Part shown: positions 15,092-24,419 of the stretch, one piece after another
Numbering within the stretch: the first letter of the stretch is position 1
Layout of the letters: each line of letters begins with the position of its first letter
Assembly (NCBI GenBank): GCA_021734345.1
Contig: JAIPJC010000002.1
Coordinates: 1-64,000, forward strand
Length of the DNA stretch: 64,000 bases
Origin: Kiritimatiellales bacterium
GTDB taxonomy: Bacteria; Verrucomicrobiota; Kiritimatiellia; Kiritimatiellales; Pontiellaceae
Direction of reading: 5' to 3'
Position numbers and translations under genes: made by a program
The notes under the pieces: model-generated
What the model saw: the letters and a program-made list of their open reading frames with translations, nothing else
What the model was told of the DNA's origin: nothing
The model's database searches: none

Positions 15092-16438
15092 ATGAGGGTG
15101 GTGTGGGTATTGCGTATGCGGGCTGCCGCGGCATGCGGCATGGTGTTGATTTCCGGTTTTCTTGCGGGCTGCGTGTCGGCAAGAGCGACGGATCATGAAA
15201 GCAAGGTTGTTGAAATGATTGAGGATCAGAATGGCGTCTTCCAGTTGAGGGTTGATGGAAAACCTTTCTATGTGAAGGGGGTTGCCGGTACGACCGGACT
15301 GGAGCGTGCGGCGGCACGCGGGGCCAATTCGTTCCGTACCTGGGGAATCGAAGACATCGAACAGCGAGTCGAAGGCAAACCGCTGCTGGACTACGCCTAC
15401 GGTCTGGGGATGCGTGCCGCCGTTGGCCTTTGGGTGGAACACGAGCGGCATGGTTTCAGCTATCAAAACAAAGACCAGATCGCGCAGCAACGCGCTCGCA
15501 TCCGTGCGAGCGTCGCGGCCTACAAAAACCATCCCGGTGTGCTGGTCTGGGGGCTGGGCAACGAAATGGAGGGACTCGATTACACGGAGGAGCATGAGTA
15601 TATCTGGGACGAGCTCAACGAGCTGGCCAGGATGGTAAAGGAAGAGGATCCCAACCATCCCGTCATGACCGTGATCGCATTGCCGCTTGAGCGGAAGATC
15701 CGCGATATCCAGACGCACTATCCGGAGCTGGATATTCTGGGAATCAACGCGTACGGCGGGGCGATCACGATTCCAGACACCTTGCGCGCGGAAAAGTGGA
15801 GCCGTCCCGTGATGCTTACGGAGTTCGGCCCGCGCGGACAGTGGGAAGTGGGCAAGACCTCGTGGGGAGCGCCCGTCGAACCAACCAGTACGGAAAAGGC
15901 CGCCCTTTATCTCAATGCCTATGATGCCGTGCGGAATGGCACGGGAGGCTTGTTCCTCGGGTCATACACGTTTTTCTGGGGCAGCAAGCACGAGGCGACG
16001 CCCACGTGGTATGGCATGTTCCTTGAGTCCGGAGAAAAAGTCGCCTCCGTCGATGTCATGACGGAGGTCTGGACCGGGGTGCGGCCGGAGAATCGTTGCC
16101 CGGTCATTTCTTCCATCAAGTGGAGTGCGGCGCAAAGCACAGTATCCACCGGTTCCGTCCAGCGGGCCAAGGTCGTGGCGACCGATCCTGAAAACGACGC
16201 GATGGAATTTGAATGGGTGGTGATGGCGGAGAACTCCGAATACAAGCCGGGCGGGGACAAGGAGGAAAGTCCTCCCACCATACCGGGTTTGATTCTGGAA
16301 AATGGACAGGGCCGGGTGGTGTTCAAGGCTCCGCCGACGCCCGGGGCGTATCGTCTCTATGTGTATGTCCGGGATGGGAATGGCAGTGCGGCCACGGCCA
16401 ACACCCCGTTTCTGGTGGAACACGCCGCTAGTCGGTGA
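15092..16438 (+). CDS. GH2-like glycoside hydrolase, lipoprotein
   Basis: The protein (448 residues from 15092) starts with a lipoprotein signal (ISGFLAGC, lipidated Cys27). It carries a TIM-barrel domain like the catalytic domain of GH2: FYVKGVAG, SFRTWG, a HPGVLVWGLGNEMEG segment with the acid/base Glu, and LTEFGPRG with the probable nucleophile Glu. A small Ig-like domain (residues about 345-445) ends it. The immunoglobulin and sandwich domains that precede the barrel in classical GH2 beta-galactosidases are missing. ATG 15092 is chosen over 15065 because GAAAGG lies 5 bases upstream. It converges on and overlaps the LacI gene by 11 bases. Site A suggests control by a LacI-type repressor. 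Substrate unknown. Confidence 0.75.
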   Translation: MRVVWVLRMRAAAACGMVLISGFLAGCVSARATDHESKVVEMIEDQNGVFQLRVDGKPFYVKGVAGTTGLERAAARGANSFRTWGIEDIEQRVEGKPLLDYAYGLGMRAAVGLWVEHERHGFSYQNKDQIAQQRARIRASVAAYKNHPGVLVWGLGNEMEGLDYTEEHEYIWDELNELARMVKEEDPNHPVMTVIALPLERKIRDIQTHYPELDILGINAYGGAITIPDTLRAEKWSRPVMLTEFGPRGQWEVGKTSWGAPVEPTSTEKAALYLNAYDAVRNGTGGLFLGSYTFFWGSKHEATPTWYGMFLESGEKVASVDVMTEVWTGVRPENRCPVISSIKWSAAQSTVSTGSVQRAKVVATDPENDAMEFEWVVMAENSEYKPGGDKEESPPTIPGLILENGQGRVVFKAPPTPGAYRLYVYVRDGNGSAATANTPFLVEHAASR

Positions 16439-17465
16439 GCGAAGGAACCCGGTCGGGCAGGCGCGTGGAACCGCCCTGTACGAAGCTGGATTGGAATTCT
16501 ACAACGTTCGAGGCTCCGGCGAGATTTTCCTTCCGGGCTTCGAGCAGGTCCCATGCGGCATGGCACATCTTGTCGTATGGATAGACGACGGTGGTGAGCC
16601 GGGGGTTCATGTAGTCGCCTTCCGGCAACCCGTCGAATCCGGACACGGCGACGTCGGGAACGTTGTATCCGGAATCCTGCACGGCACGCTGGACGCCGAT
16701 GGCGAGTTCGTCGTTGTAGCAGAAAAAGGCCTGGGGCGGTTTGTGCGCCGCGAGGTGTTCCCGTACGGTCGAATAGGCCGCGCCGCGGCTTCTTTCCGGC
16801 ACCACCAGTTCCACCGGCTTCCGCCCGATCCTTTTCATGTGGTCGAGATAGAGGCGGTAGCGCTCGTTGATGTAGTGGAGCGCCTTTTCGTCGGAGACAA
16901 ACACGATGTCGGTGCGCCGGTCTTCGGAGAAGTGGTTCAGGATCGCGGCGATGGCCGCTTGGTGGTCGGAATAGACGGAGTCGATCCCGTCAACCTTTTC
17001 GCCGATATACACCACGGGTTTTTCGAGATGGATTTTCCGTTCCGTCAGAAAGGCCGCCAGCTTTTTGCTGTAGCACAGGATGTAGGCGTCGCACGGCCAG
17101 TGGATCAGCCGCTCCATGAACTCATCCGCGTTTTCGTCTTCGTTGAAGTTGGCGGTGACGATCGGGGTCAGGTGCGCGTCGAAGGCGATCTGCTGGAAGT
17201 GGGCGAGGAAGCGGGAAAAGAACGGATCGTTGATGTAGGGCACGACGATGTTGATCATGCCGGTCTTGCCGGTGGAGAGTGCCTGCGCCAGCGGGTTGGG
17301 CTTGTAGCCCATCTTTGCGGCCATATTTTTGACGCGTTGGCGGGTGGGTTCGGAGATGACGATGTCGTAGCGGTCGTTCAGCGAAAACACGGCGGTTGCC
17401 TTGGAGACGCCCACGGCATTCGCCACATCGATCACGCGCACTCTTTTTGAACCACCCGTCGCCAT
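16428..17465 (-). CDS. LacI-family transcriptional regulator
   Basis: The 345-residue protein has the LacI helix-turn-helix at its N-terminus (VRVIDVANAVGVSKATAVFSLN, with hinge-helix region KMGYKPNPLAQALSTG) and a periplasmic-binding-like sensor domain (INIVVPYINDPFFSRF, VFVSDEKALHYINERY, DVAVSGFDGLPEGDYM). The ATG at 17465 has CGGAG upstream. It lies between the GH2-like lipoprotein and the operon of the orphan glycosidase-like protein, symporter and sulfatase. Five promoters of the locus carry a palindrome centred on CCCGGG, the central-CG symmetry LacI proteins bind, so this is the likely regulator, responding to a sugar released from the target glycan. That link is inference. Confidence 0.9.
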   Translation of the reverse strand: MATGGSKRVRVIDVANAVGVSKATAVFSLNDRYDIVISEPTRQRVKNMAAKMGYKPNPLAQALSTGKTGMINIVVPYINDPFFSRFLAHFQQIAFDAHLTPIVTANFNEDENADEFMERLIHWPCDAYILCYSKKLAAFLTERKIHLEKPVVYIGEKVDGIDSVYSDHQAAIAAILNHFSEDRRTDIVFVSDEKALHYINERYRLYLDHMKRIGRKPVELVVPERSRGAAYSTVREHLAAHKPPQAFFCYNDELAIGVQRAVQDSGYNVPDVAVSGFDGLPEGDYMNPRLTTVVYPYDKMCHAAWDLLEARKENLAGASNVVEFQSSFVQGGSTRLPDRVPSLTD

Positions 17466-17563
17466 CCCGTTCTCCGCATCAGTTTATGCACACCATTGCA
17501 CCATTTGCGGGGCGAGAGTAGTGGGCAGTTTGCGGATAGGCAAGAAAACGTTCTGTCGAGGGA

Positions 17564-20500
17564 CTAGCCTTCCCGCAGGTCGCCGGGGTTCAGGCCCACC
17601 CGGATTTCCTTCACGTTTCCATCGCGGGAAAATACGGAGGAGCTCCACGCTTCGGTCAAGGATGTGTCCGCGAAAGAGAGCGTTGTTCCGTCGCGAGTCA
17701 CAAGATCCAGCGTATTTTGCGCGCCCGTCAGCATATAGACCACCGGAGTTTGGCAGAAGGTGAAGGCCAGCTCGCCCGGCTGGAGCTGGAGGCATTGCTT
17801 CTTGCCGTGCACGTCGTAGAAACAGAACGAAGCGGGTTCGGAAAGGAATTCGCTCCGGCGGAGCAGGCGGGGTACAAACCGCAACGTTCCGTTTTGGATC
17901 GCAACGCCCAGCTCGCCAAAGCGCGTCAGGATTTCCTCCTTGACCTGGCCGGTCATGCCGGGCTGCCTGGCACCGCCGCGGGCGGGGGTGTGCGAATAGG
18001 GATCGGTCGGGAACGCGCCGTATTCCTGCGGGGTCTTGTTGAAGCCGAGTCCCTGCCGGATGCGGTAGTAGCAGTCGGCCAGCTTGTCGAACTCCGCAGT
18101 CGCAGCGTTATGAAGGCAGGTCTCCTGCGCGGCCAGCAACAACTTGGACACCATGTGCCAGTAGGTGCATCCAAGGCCTTCGTAGCCAAACATGGTTCCG
18201 CTACGTCCGGTAAACTCGGCGTGTTTGAACACCTGCTCGTAAAGATCGATGATGCCGTCGCGTTCCGCGTTGACCAGCGAGCCGAACCGCGGATCTTTTT
18301 TCAACAGCTGCAACGCTTTGTCCACCCGGTCGGCGGTCGCGAGTTCCGGCTGGAAACGCACGGTGCCGGACCGGTCGCTGACAACCAATTGCTGGTCGCG
18401 TTGCTCAACCAACGCGGTGAGCAACGGGGATTGCCCGACCCGATCTGCGGGGATGATGCCTTTGTCGAGGAAGCTAGGCAACGTGCGGTTGGGATAGAGG
18501 ATGTAGGTGTCGAGGTCGGGGCGGTACAGGGCGCTCTTCTGCAAAGCAAGCAGCAACGTTTCGGATTCCTTGGCGGACAAGAGGCCGGTGCCGAGCACGG
18601 CCACTTGTCCTTCCAGCATCTTGTATAGGTTGCGGACTTCGAAGCGGGTGTGCTGCGGATCGTACTGCAATACATTGTAGCTGTGGTACAGGCCGTCGTT
18701 GCGCCGGGCGATCCGGATGGAGGCGTCTAGCCATGCGATGCCGTGTGCGCAAAAAACCTCAACCTCCTGTAGTCGCAGCGGTGCCTTTTCAAAGGCGGAT
18801 GCTGCGTATACTTGTGCGCGGAACCGGCTTCCGGCTTCCGCCAGTTGAAGCGAGATCTCCGCCCGCTTGCCCGGATCCTTTCCTGCCGCGTCCATATCGC
18901 CATTCGAAGCGACCAGAATGTGCTGAATGAATTGAAACAGCTCGGCCACCGGCGCGCTTATCGCGCTGTCTTGTTCGCCGCAGTTTTTCAACAGCGGTTG
19001 AAGGAAGGCGAGATGGCGGCGCAATTGGCAGACGGTAACCATCGAGAGGCCGTATCCAACCAGTGCGTTGTTGGCATCGTTCCACTCCGGACGTTGCGTA
19101 TTCAACCAAATGCCGCCGCCGGGAACAAAGTTGGTTAGCTTGACGAGTACAGGAACCAGCAGTTTTTCCAGGAACGAAATCCGGTACGGCTCGCCGCTGG
19201 CATCATGCCGCAACGTGGCGTCGCTTCCGTTGGCATTCCATTGCGCGCGAAGCCGGTCGCTCTTTTCCTTGTCGAAGGTGATGGTGTCCCGCGGGTTTTC
19301 CAGGATTTGTTCGAGCGGGGCGATTTGGTAGGGGACGTCCGCATAGACGAAGCGCTCGGCTCCAAGCCAGCCGCACAGCGACCCCGGGAAAAAGGCTTCC
19401 TGCCACTCCAGCAACTTGGTCAGGTAGACGATCTGGTGGTCGCCCCAGTAGCCAATGCCCGCCCACGGATCGTTGGGGTCGGGCTCTTCCCAATCGAGCC
19501 CCTTGTCGGTGATGCGGTAGGGGTTGTAGCCATCCATGGTGGAGGCGTTCACAAACTTGGCGATCATGTGTTCGAGGAAGCGGGGATAGCTCAAGGCCAA
19601 GGCTTCCCAGTTTTGGAAAATGTCCCGCCAGTTTCCCTGGTAGGCGAAGCGCGGGCTCCCATCCGGCTGGCGGACCATGATGCGGAACTTGTTCCATGGG
19701 CGGCTGGGATCGCCGTGGCGGCGACTGAAGGTCAGCGGCAGGAATTCTTTCAGCAGGCGCTCCATCACCGGATCGTCGACGGCCTCCACCTGCGCTTGCA
19801 GTTCGGCGTACGGCAACCATCCATCAAGCCGTTCGAGCAAGCCGGCGTGGCGGGTGGCGGCAGCCTGGTTGGAGTGGCGGACAAAGTCGGCAAAATCGGC
19901 GGCGGGAAAATCGTAGTTTTGCAACGGAGTCCCACCCCGCATCATGTTGTAGGTGACGTTGGCGCAGTGGTGCGCATCGAGTATGCTGTCGCTGGTCTTC
20001 TGCCACGCATCGCAGTTGGAGAGCAGGTGCAGGATATAGTCGTTGCCGGCATCCATGTCTTGCGTCAATTGCTCGACGACCGCTTCCGGATCGGCGGAAA
20101 GCTCCTGATGGAGGTTCGCGATTTCCGATCCGCCGCGCGGCCCGTCGATGACCATCGTCCACGACAGGTTTTCGCCGGGTTCCAGCGTGATGTCGGTGTG
20201 TAGGAAATAGCCGCCGCGTTCGCCGCGCTGCTCCAGTTGGGTTTCCAGACAAATACCTTCACGAAAATGTTTTGGTGCCGCATCGGAAAGCAGGATCTGC
20301 GCGCCGGGCAGTCCGGTTGACCAGACGGTGTTAGCCTTTAGGCTTTCGAGCGGAATGGGTTGGTCGATGATGCCGGCGCTGAGCGCATAGATGCCGATGC
20401 GCGAGGTTTCGAGCAGTTCGTTTTTCCGGTATGCCTGCGACAGGCAGCTGAACTGTGCCTGCATGACGGTTCCAACGCCGGGCGGCATTAGATCCCGCAA

Positions 20501-21010
20501 TCCGTCCAAGAGTGAAAAGGAAATCTTTTGGGATCCTTTGTTTTGAATGGATGCCTGCCGCACAAGGCCGAAGCGGTTTGAGATCCGCCAGCTGTAGGAG
20601 AAGGAAAGACCGAGGTCTTTCCGATCTTCGCCGAACCGCAGGATGTTTCCGGGGACGCTCTTGTCGAGGTGGCGGCTGTCCGCTGGATCCAGTTGCGCGT
20701 GCGGGCTGAAGGGCTCCCATATTTCGTCGGTCTCCAGCCGGATGAGCGTGACGGGGCCGGTGATGCCGTAGCTGTCGTGGATCTTGTCGACGGTGTAGTA
20801 GGGGAAGAAGGCTTCCTCCGGGCTGCCGCGTCCGGCGCTGAGCGCGCCGGTGCTGGAAATAAACGCCCAGACATCGGAATCACTCGTCAGCGAAACAAAA
20901 AAAGGATCCATCTCCTCCAAATGGAGAATGCTCAGGTAGTCATTGCCATTGGTGGTCTTGATCAGGTTCTGCTGCTTCTTTTTGCAGCTTGGATTTACCG
21001 GTCGGTCCAT
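17564..21010 (-). CDS. Large cytoplasmic glycosidase-like protein of unassigned family
   Basis: The 1148-residue protein has no signal peptide. An N-terminal beta-rich region (1-330) precedes a helical region with motifs seen in (alpha/alpha)6-barrel carbohydrate enzymes: NWRDIFQNWEALALSYP, GIGYWGDHQIVYLTKLLEW, GGGIWLNTQRPEWNDANNALVGYG, GYEGLGCTYWHMVSKLL. A beta-sandwich (about 1040-1148) closes it. The layout resembles GH94-type phosphorylases and other GH-like proteins, but I cannot assign a CAZy family. It follows the GPH-type symporter gene by 35 bases in the same operon, which suggests it processes an imported oligosaccharide. Acidic catalytic candidates are present in the barrel but the actual catalytic residues are not known. 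Confidence 0.6.
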   Translation of the reverse strand: MDRPVNPSCKKKQQNLIKTTNGNDYLSILHLEEMDPFFVSLTSDSDVWAFISSTGALSAGRGSPEEAFFPYYTVDKIHDSYGITGPVTLIRLETDEIWEPFSPHAQLDPADSRHLDKSVPGNILRFGEDRKDLGLSFSYSWRISNRFGLVRQASIQNKGSQKISFSLLDGLRDLMPPGVGTVMQAQFSCLSQAYRKNELLETSRIGIYALSAGIIDQPIPLESLKANTVWSTGLPGAQILLSDAAPKHFREGICLETQLEQRGERGGYFLHTDITLEPGENLSWTMVIDGPRGGSEIANLHQELSADPEAVVEQLTQDMDAGNDYILHLLSNCDAWQKTSDSILDAHHCANVTYNMMRGGTPLQNYDFPAADFADFVRHSNQAAATRHAGLLERLDGWLPYAELQAQVEAVDDPVMERLLKEFLPLTFSRRHGDPSRPWNKFRIMVRQPDGSPRFAYQGNWRDIFQNWEALALSYPRFLEHMIAKFVNASTMDGYNPYRITDKGLDWEEPDPNDPWAGIGYWGDHQIVYLTKLLEWQEAFFPGSLCGWLGAERFVYADVPYQIAPLEQILENPRDTITFDKEKSDRLRAQWNANGSDATLRHDASGEPYRISFLEKLLVPVLVKLTNFVPGGGIWLNTQRPEWNDANNALVGYGLSMVTVCQLRRHLAFLQPLLKNCGEQDSAISAPVAELFQFIQHILVASNGDMDAAGKDPGKRAEISLQLAEAGSRFRAQVYAASAFEKAPLRLQEVEVFCAHGIAWLDASIRIARRNDGLYHSYNVLQYDPQHTRFEVRNLYKMLEGQVAVLGTGLLSAKESETLLLALQKSALYRPDLDTYILYPNRTLPSFLDKGIIPADRVGQSPLLTALVEQRDQQLVVSDRSGTVRFQPELATADRVDKALQLLKKDPRFGSLVNAERDGIIDLYEQVFKHAEFTGRSGTMFGYEGLGCTYWHMVSKLLLAAQETCLHNAATAEFDKLADCYYRIRQGLGFNKTPQEYGAFPTDPYSHTPARGGARQPGMTGQVKEEILTRFGELGVAIQNGTLRFVPRLLRRSEFLSEPASFCFYDVHGKKQCLQLQPGELAFTFCQTPVVYMLTGAQNTLDLVTRDGTTLSFADTSLTEAWSSSVFSRDGNVKEIRVGLNPGDLREG

Positions 21011-21045
21011 AACGAATTTACATCCTTTTTAACAGTTGAGAGAGG

Positions 21046-22488
21046 TTAGTCTGCGGGCGGAACGGATCCGCGCCGTTGTTCCAGGGCGAGACGAATGCCG
21101 TGGGCTTTTTCCTCTGTGATTGAAAATGTTGCGATAACCAGAATGGCGAGGAGCGAGGTGGCCGTGGGGATCAGCACGTCGAAAATCCGCATCAGAAAAA
21201 ACGTGGTTCCGGTCTGGTTTCCACTGAGATCGACCTTGAAGCCGGTCGCGTTGAGCAGGACGCCGGAAATGGCGAACGCCATCGCCATGCCGAGTTTGAC
21301 CACCCACCAGAAAATGGAGCCGAACATGCCTTCGCGCCGCTCTCCGGTTTCCAGTTCATCCAAGTCGCAGACGTCCGCGATCATGGAACCCATGAGCGTG
21401 AAGAGCGCACCCATGCCGAAGGAAATGAGCGGGGCGGGGAGCAGCATGAGGAACGGGTGGCTGGGGTTGTAGCAGGGCCATTTCAGCAGGGAGCCGACCA
21501 TGGTGATGGCGGCGGAGATGATGAATATTTTCTTCTTCCCCATTTTTTTTGAAAGGAAGGTCACGAGGGGGATGACCAGAAAGACGGTGATGGAGGAGAG
21601 CGTTCCAAAGAGGCCCATGTATTTTGCGCCGAGATCCTGGTTGCCGCCGCAGACATAGAATATGCCGATGTACGAACCGAAGCTACCGACCAGCATGATT
21701 CCGTTGAATAGGAAAAACGTGGCGGCGCACAACTTAAGGAAGGGGCGGCATTTGATTGTGATGATGAACGCTGTGATGAATTCGCCCATGACGCGACCCA
21801 GGCTTTTTTTCTCGCGCTTGGCGACCACAAGATCCTTGTAGCGTTCCTTGCAGAAGATGGCGGGGATAACGCCGAGGATCGCGACGAGTACGCCGAGTAT
21901 AATCGCCAACGCGCGAACCCCCTGGATGCTGTCCGTGAACCAGCGGTCGTTCTCCATGATGGCATACAGCCACGGGACGACAAAGAAACCGATCTGCCCC
22001 ATGAAATTGCTGACGCCCTGCAGGCGTGTGCGCTCGTGATAGTCCGGCGTCATTTCGTAGCCGAAGGCAACCCACGGCGTGGCGAAGACAGTGTAGGCCA
22101 GGTAGAACAGGAGCGAGCCAACGAGGAACGCCCATGCATAGAACGAATCCGAATGCCCCCGCGGCAGCTGCCACATCATGGCGAATATGATCCCGACCAG
22201 GATGGCTCCCCAGAATATATACGGTCGGCGGCGCCCGAAGCGGGATGTCGTGTTGTCGGAAATATAGCCCATCAACGGATCGGTGAGCGCATCCGTCAGG
22301 CGCGGGATGGCGAGCAGGAGTCCGATCAGGGCGGGGTTGAGGCCGTAGCCAATGTTGAGCACGATCGACATGTAGCCAAGCGCGGCCCCGAGGATGTTGT
22401 TGGCGACCGCGCCGCTACCGTAGGCAATCTTTTGCCCAAAACGGATACGGTCGGCCGGAGCCGTTTCGTAATGGGCAGGTTTGCTCAA
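21046..22488 (-). CDS. MFS sugar symporter, GPH (MelB) family
   Basis: The 480-residue protein has 12 predicted membrane helices and the GPH-family signature in the loop 2-3 region (RLTDALTDPLMGYISDNT then SRFGRRRPYIFWG), plus YEMTPDYHERTRLQ. Members take up oligosaccharides or glycosides with protons or sodium. The start is TTG at 22488, whose TTGA overlaps the stop of the sulfatase and which has GGAG 7 bases upstream; a longer frame extends back over the sulfatase end and is unlikely. The overlap means the sulfatase, symporter and glycosidase-like protein are one operon: desulfation outside, uptake, breakdown inside. Substrate unknown. Confidence 0.85.
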   Translation of the reverse strand: MSKPAHYETAPADRIRFGQKIAYGSGAVANNILGAALGYMSIVLNIGYGLNPALIGLLLAIPRLTDALTDPLMGYISDNTTSRFGRRRPYIFWGAILVGIIFAMMWQLPRGHSDSFYAWAFLVGSLLFYLAYTVFATPWVAFGYEMTPDYHERTRLQGVSNFMGQIGFFVVPWLYAIMENDRWFTDSIQGVRALAIILGVLVAILGVIPAIFCKERYKDLVVAKREKKSLGRVMGEFITAFIITIKCRPFLKLCAATFFLFNGIMLVGSFGSYIGIFYVCGGNQDLGAKYMGLFGTLSSITVFLVIPLVTFLSKKMGKKKIFIISAAITMVGSLLKWPCYNPSHPFLMLLPAPLISFGMGALFTLMGSMIADVCDLDELETGERREGMFGSIFWWVVKLGMAMAFAISGVLLNATGFKVDLSGNQTGTTFFLMRIFDVLIPTATSLLAILVIATFSITEEKAHGIRLALEQRRGSVPPAD

Positions 22489-24206
22489 CGGGATTCTCCG
22501 CGCTGTTTTGCAAGCGTCATTTGATGGCGGTGGTAGTTGAGTACGCCCTTGAAGGCGGGGTTGGTCGCCAGGTTTTTCCATTCAAGGGGATCGTTCTGGT
22601 GGTCGTATAGTTCTTCCTGCCCGCCTTTGGTCCGGATGTAGCGGTATTTTTTCGAGCGAACCGAATAGTGGAAATCTTCCGGATTCATCTTCTCGATAAA
22701 CGGGGATTGGCCGGGATGGGGCTTGCCTGAGATTTCGCTTAGTGCGACGGCTGGGCCGGCCCATTCCGTGAAATCCGGATTTTCCAGCAAGGGGCGCAGG
22801 CTGGTTCCCGCCAGAGAAAACTCCGCATCGTTGGCGTAGGGATCTTCGTGGATGGCGGCATAATCGAGGAAGGTCGGGTAGAGGTCGATCAGCGAAACGG
22901 GCTGGTCGCAGGATTTACCTTTAGGGATTCCGGGGCCAGCCGCGATGAGCGGAATGTTGGCGGACTCTTCCCACAGCGTGTTCTTGTGCATGTATTCCTT
23001 CTGGCCCATGTGGTAGCCGTTGTCGCTGGTTACAACGACGAGCGTATTGCTGGCGTACGGGCTGTTTTCCAAGGCGGTCAATACTTTGCCAATCTGGTCG
23101 TCGACAAAGGCGACGTTGGCCAGATACGCCTGGATCCAATCCTTCCAGCGGTTCCTTCCGTCGCCGTTACAATTATCGCGATTGGTCACGTGGTCGAACT
23201 TGATGTAGCCCCACGCACGGTTCGGCGCGTCCCGCAGGAGTTCCGGGACGACATCGGCGAGATCGTTTTCAATGACGGGCGGCAGCTCAATGGATTCCAG
23301 CGGGAATAGGTCGAAGTATTTCTTCGGCGCATACATGGGGGTATGCGGACGATTCATGCCCACTGAAATAATGAAAGGTTCCTTGACGGTTCCGCCCAGC
23401 AGATCCTTTGTCCATTCGGCGTTCTGCTCGTCCGGCATCGGATCGCGATCCTCGTCGTTGACATACCGGAAGGGGACGTGCAGCTTCCCGTCCAGATCGA
23501 TGAACCATCCCTTTGCGCCAGCCACGCCGTTGCTTGGGTCGGCGTGGATTTCGGGAATGTCGGAGAGGGGTGCATAGGCCGAATCGTGGGTGAATGTTGC
23601 CGGAAGATTCGGGTGGACGGATGCCCAGCCCCAATCCGACCGGGCTTCCTTGCTTCCATCCCACGGCCAAGGACCCCAGTTGGTGAGGTGTCCGTAGTGG
23701 TTGCTGCCATCCGCCCAGGTAAAGGCATCCTTTTTTTCCGAGTGGTTGTGGAAGATTTTTCCGGTGCCGTAGACTTTGTAGCCGTGTTCCTTCATGAAAT
23801 CCATGTAGGTTACGGCCCGGGCCGAATTCGGCAGTTTGTCCCAGCCGATAAAGACATATTCATTGACGCCGAGGGTATGCGGGTACAGCCCGGTGGTCAG
23901 GCTGTAGCGCGACGGCGCGCATAGGGGAGCGTTGGCTTGCGCATTGATGAACGAGACGCCGTGGCTGGCGAGCTTGTCAAGGTTGGGGGTTTTGGCTTGC
24001 GGCAGGGCGTTGGCTCCGGTGACCAGATTGTTCAGATCGTCGCAGATAATAAAAAGAATGTTCATTTTCTGGGCGGGTTGTGTGGATTCCGCTGCGGGCG
24101 CGGTTGGACTTAAGCCGCACGACAGTAGCAAGGGGATGAGTATGCAAAATAGCCTTGGCTGTTTTTTTGCGAGCTGTGTTTTAAAGCGTTGCGTGCCTGG
24201 TTTCAT
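22485..24206 (-). CDS. Secreted sulfatase, iduronate-2-sulfatase-like
   Basis: The 573-residue protein has an N-terminal signal with a possible lipobox (LLLSC at 26-30), the metal-binding DDLNN motif and the sulfatase signature CAPSR (Cys96, converted to formylglycine). The C-terminal part (FHYSVRSKKYRYIRTKGGQEELYDHQNDPLEW) is typical of iduronate-2-sulfatase-like S1 sulfatases. It would remove sulfate esters from a glycan outside the cytoplasm; a formylglycine-generating enzyme is required and is not in the window. The ATG at 24206 is preceded by GGAGGA. First gene of its operon; the preceding region holds an operator-bearing promoter. Sugar specificity is not clear. Confidence 0.9.
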   Translation of the reverse strand: MKPGTQRFKTQLAKKQPRLFCILIPLLLSCGLSPTAPAAESTQPAQKMNILFIICDDLNNLVTGANALPQAKTPNLDKLASHGVSFINAQANAPLCAPSRYSLTTGLYPHTLGVNEYVFIGWDKLPNSARAVTYMDFMKEHGYKVYGTGKIFHNHSEKKDAFTWADGSNHYGHLTNWGPWPWDGSKEARSDWGWASVHPNLPATFTHDSAYAPLSDIPEIHADPSNGVAGAKGWFIDLDGKLHVPFRYVNDEDRDPMPDEQNAEWTKDLLGGTVKEPFIISVGMNRPHTPMYAPKKYFDLFPLESIELPPVIENDLADVVPELLRDAPNRAWGYIKFDHVTNRDNCNGDGRNRWKDWIQAYLANVAFVDDQIGKVLTALENSPYASNTLVVVTSDNGYHMGQKEYMHKNTLWEESANIPLIAAGPGIPKGKSCDQPVSLIDLYPTFLDYAAIHEDPYANDAEFSLAGTSLRPLLENPDFTEWAGPAVALSEISGKPHPGQSPFIEKMNPEDFHYSVRSKKYRYIRTKGGQEELYDHQNDPLEWKNLATNPAFKGVLNYHRHQMTLAKQRGESR

Positions 24207-24213
24207 CAGATGG

Positions 24214-24250
24214 TCCTCCTGCTCGTATAATTTAGATAACCCGGAATAGT
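24214..24250 (-). promoter_or_regulatory. Promoter region with LacI-type operator (site B)
   Basis: TAACCCGGAATA (24237-24248) matches the shared palindrome in one half. On the minus strand TTACTA and TATACG spaced 17 bases could serve the sulfatase; on the plus strand TTAGAT and AATATA, also 17 bases apart, could serve the gene at 24420. Direction is not settled. Confidence 0.5.
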
Positions 24251-24358
24251 AAGGAATATACTAGGATTATGCCCGGGCATGTCAAGTGTCGATTCCAGTC
24301 AACGGAGGATTCATCTCAAACACGGCATGGAGGATTCCCGGCGACGTTGAATATAGCG

Positions 24359-24387
24359 TTGACAGGAAAATAACCCGAGATATTAAT
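24359..24387 (+). promoter_or_regulatory. Promoter with LacI-type operator (site C)
   Basis: TTGACA (24359-24364), 17-base spacer and ATTAAT (24382-24387); the spacer contains TAACCCGAGATA (24371-24382), a half-matching copy of the shared operator. Confidence 0.6.
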
Positions 24388-24419
24388 GCAGTGGTGAGGC
24401 ATCGGCACAGGGGAAAAAT

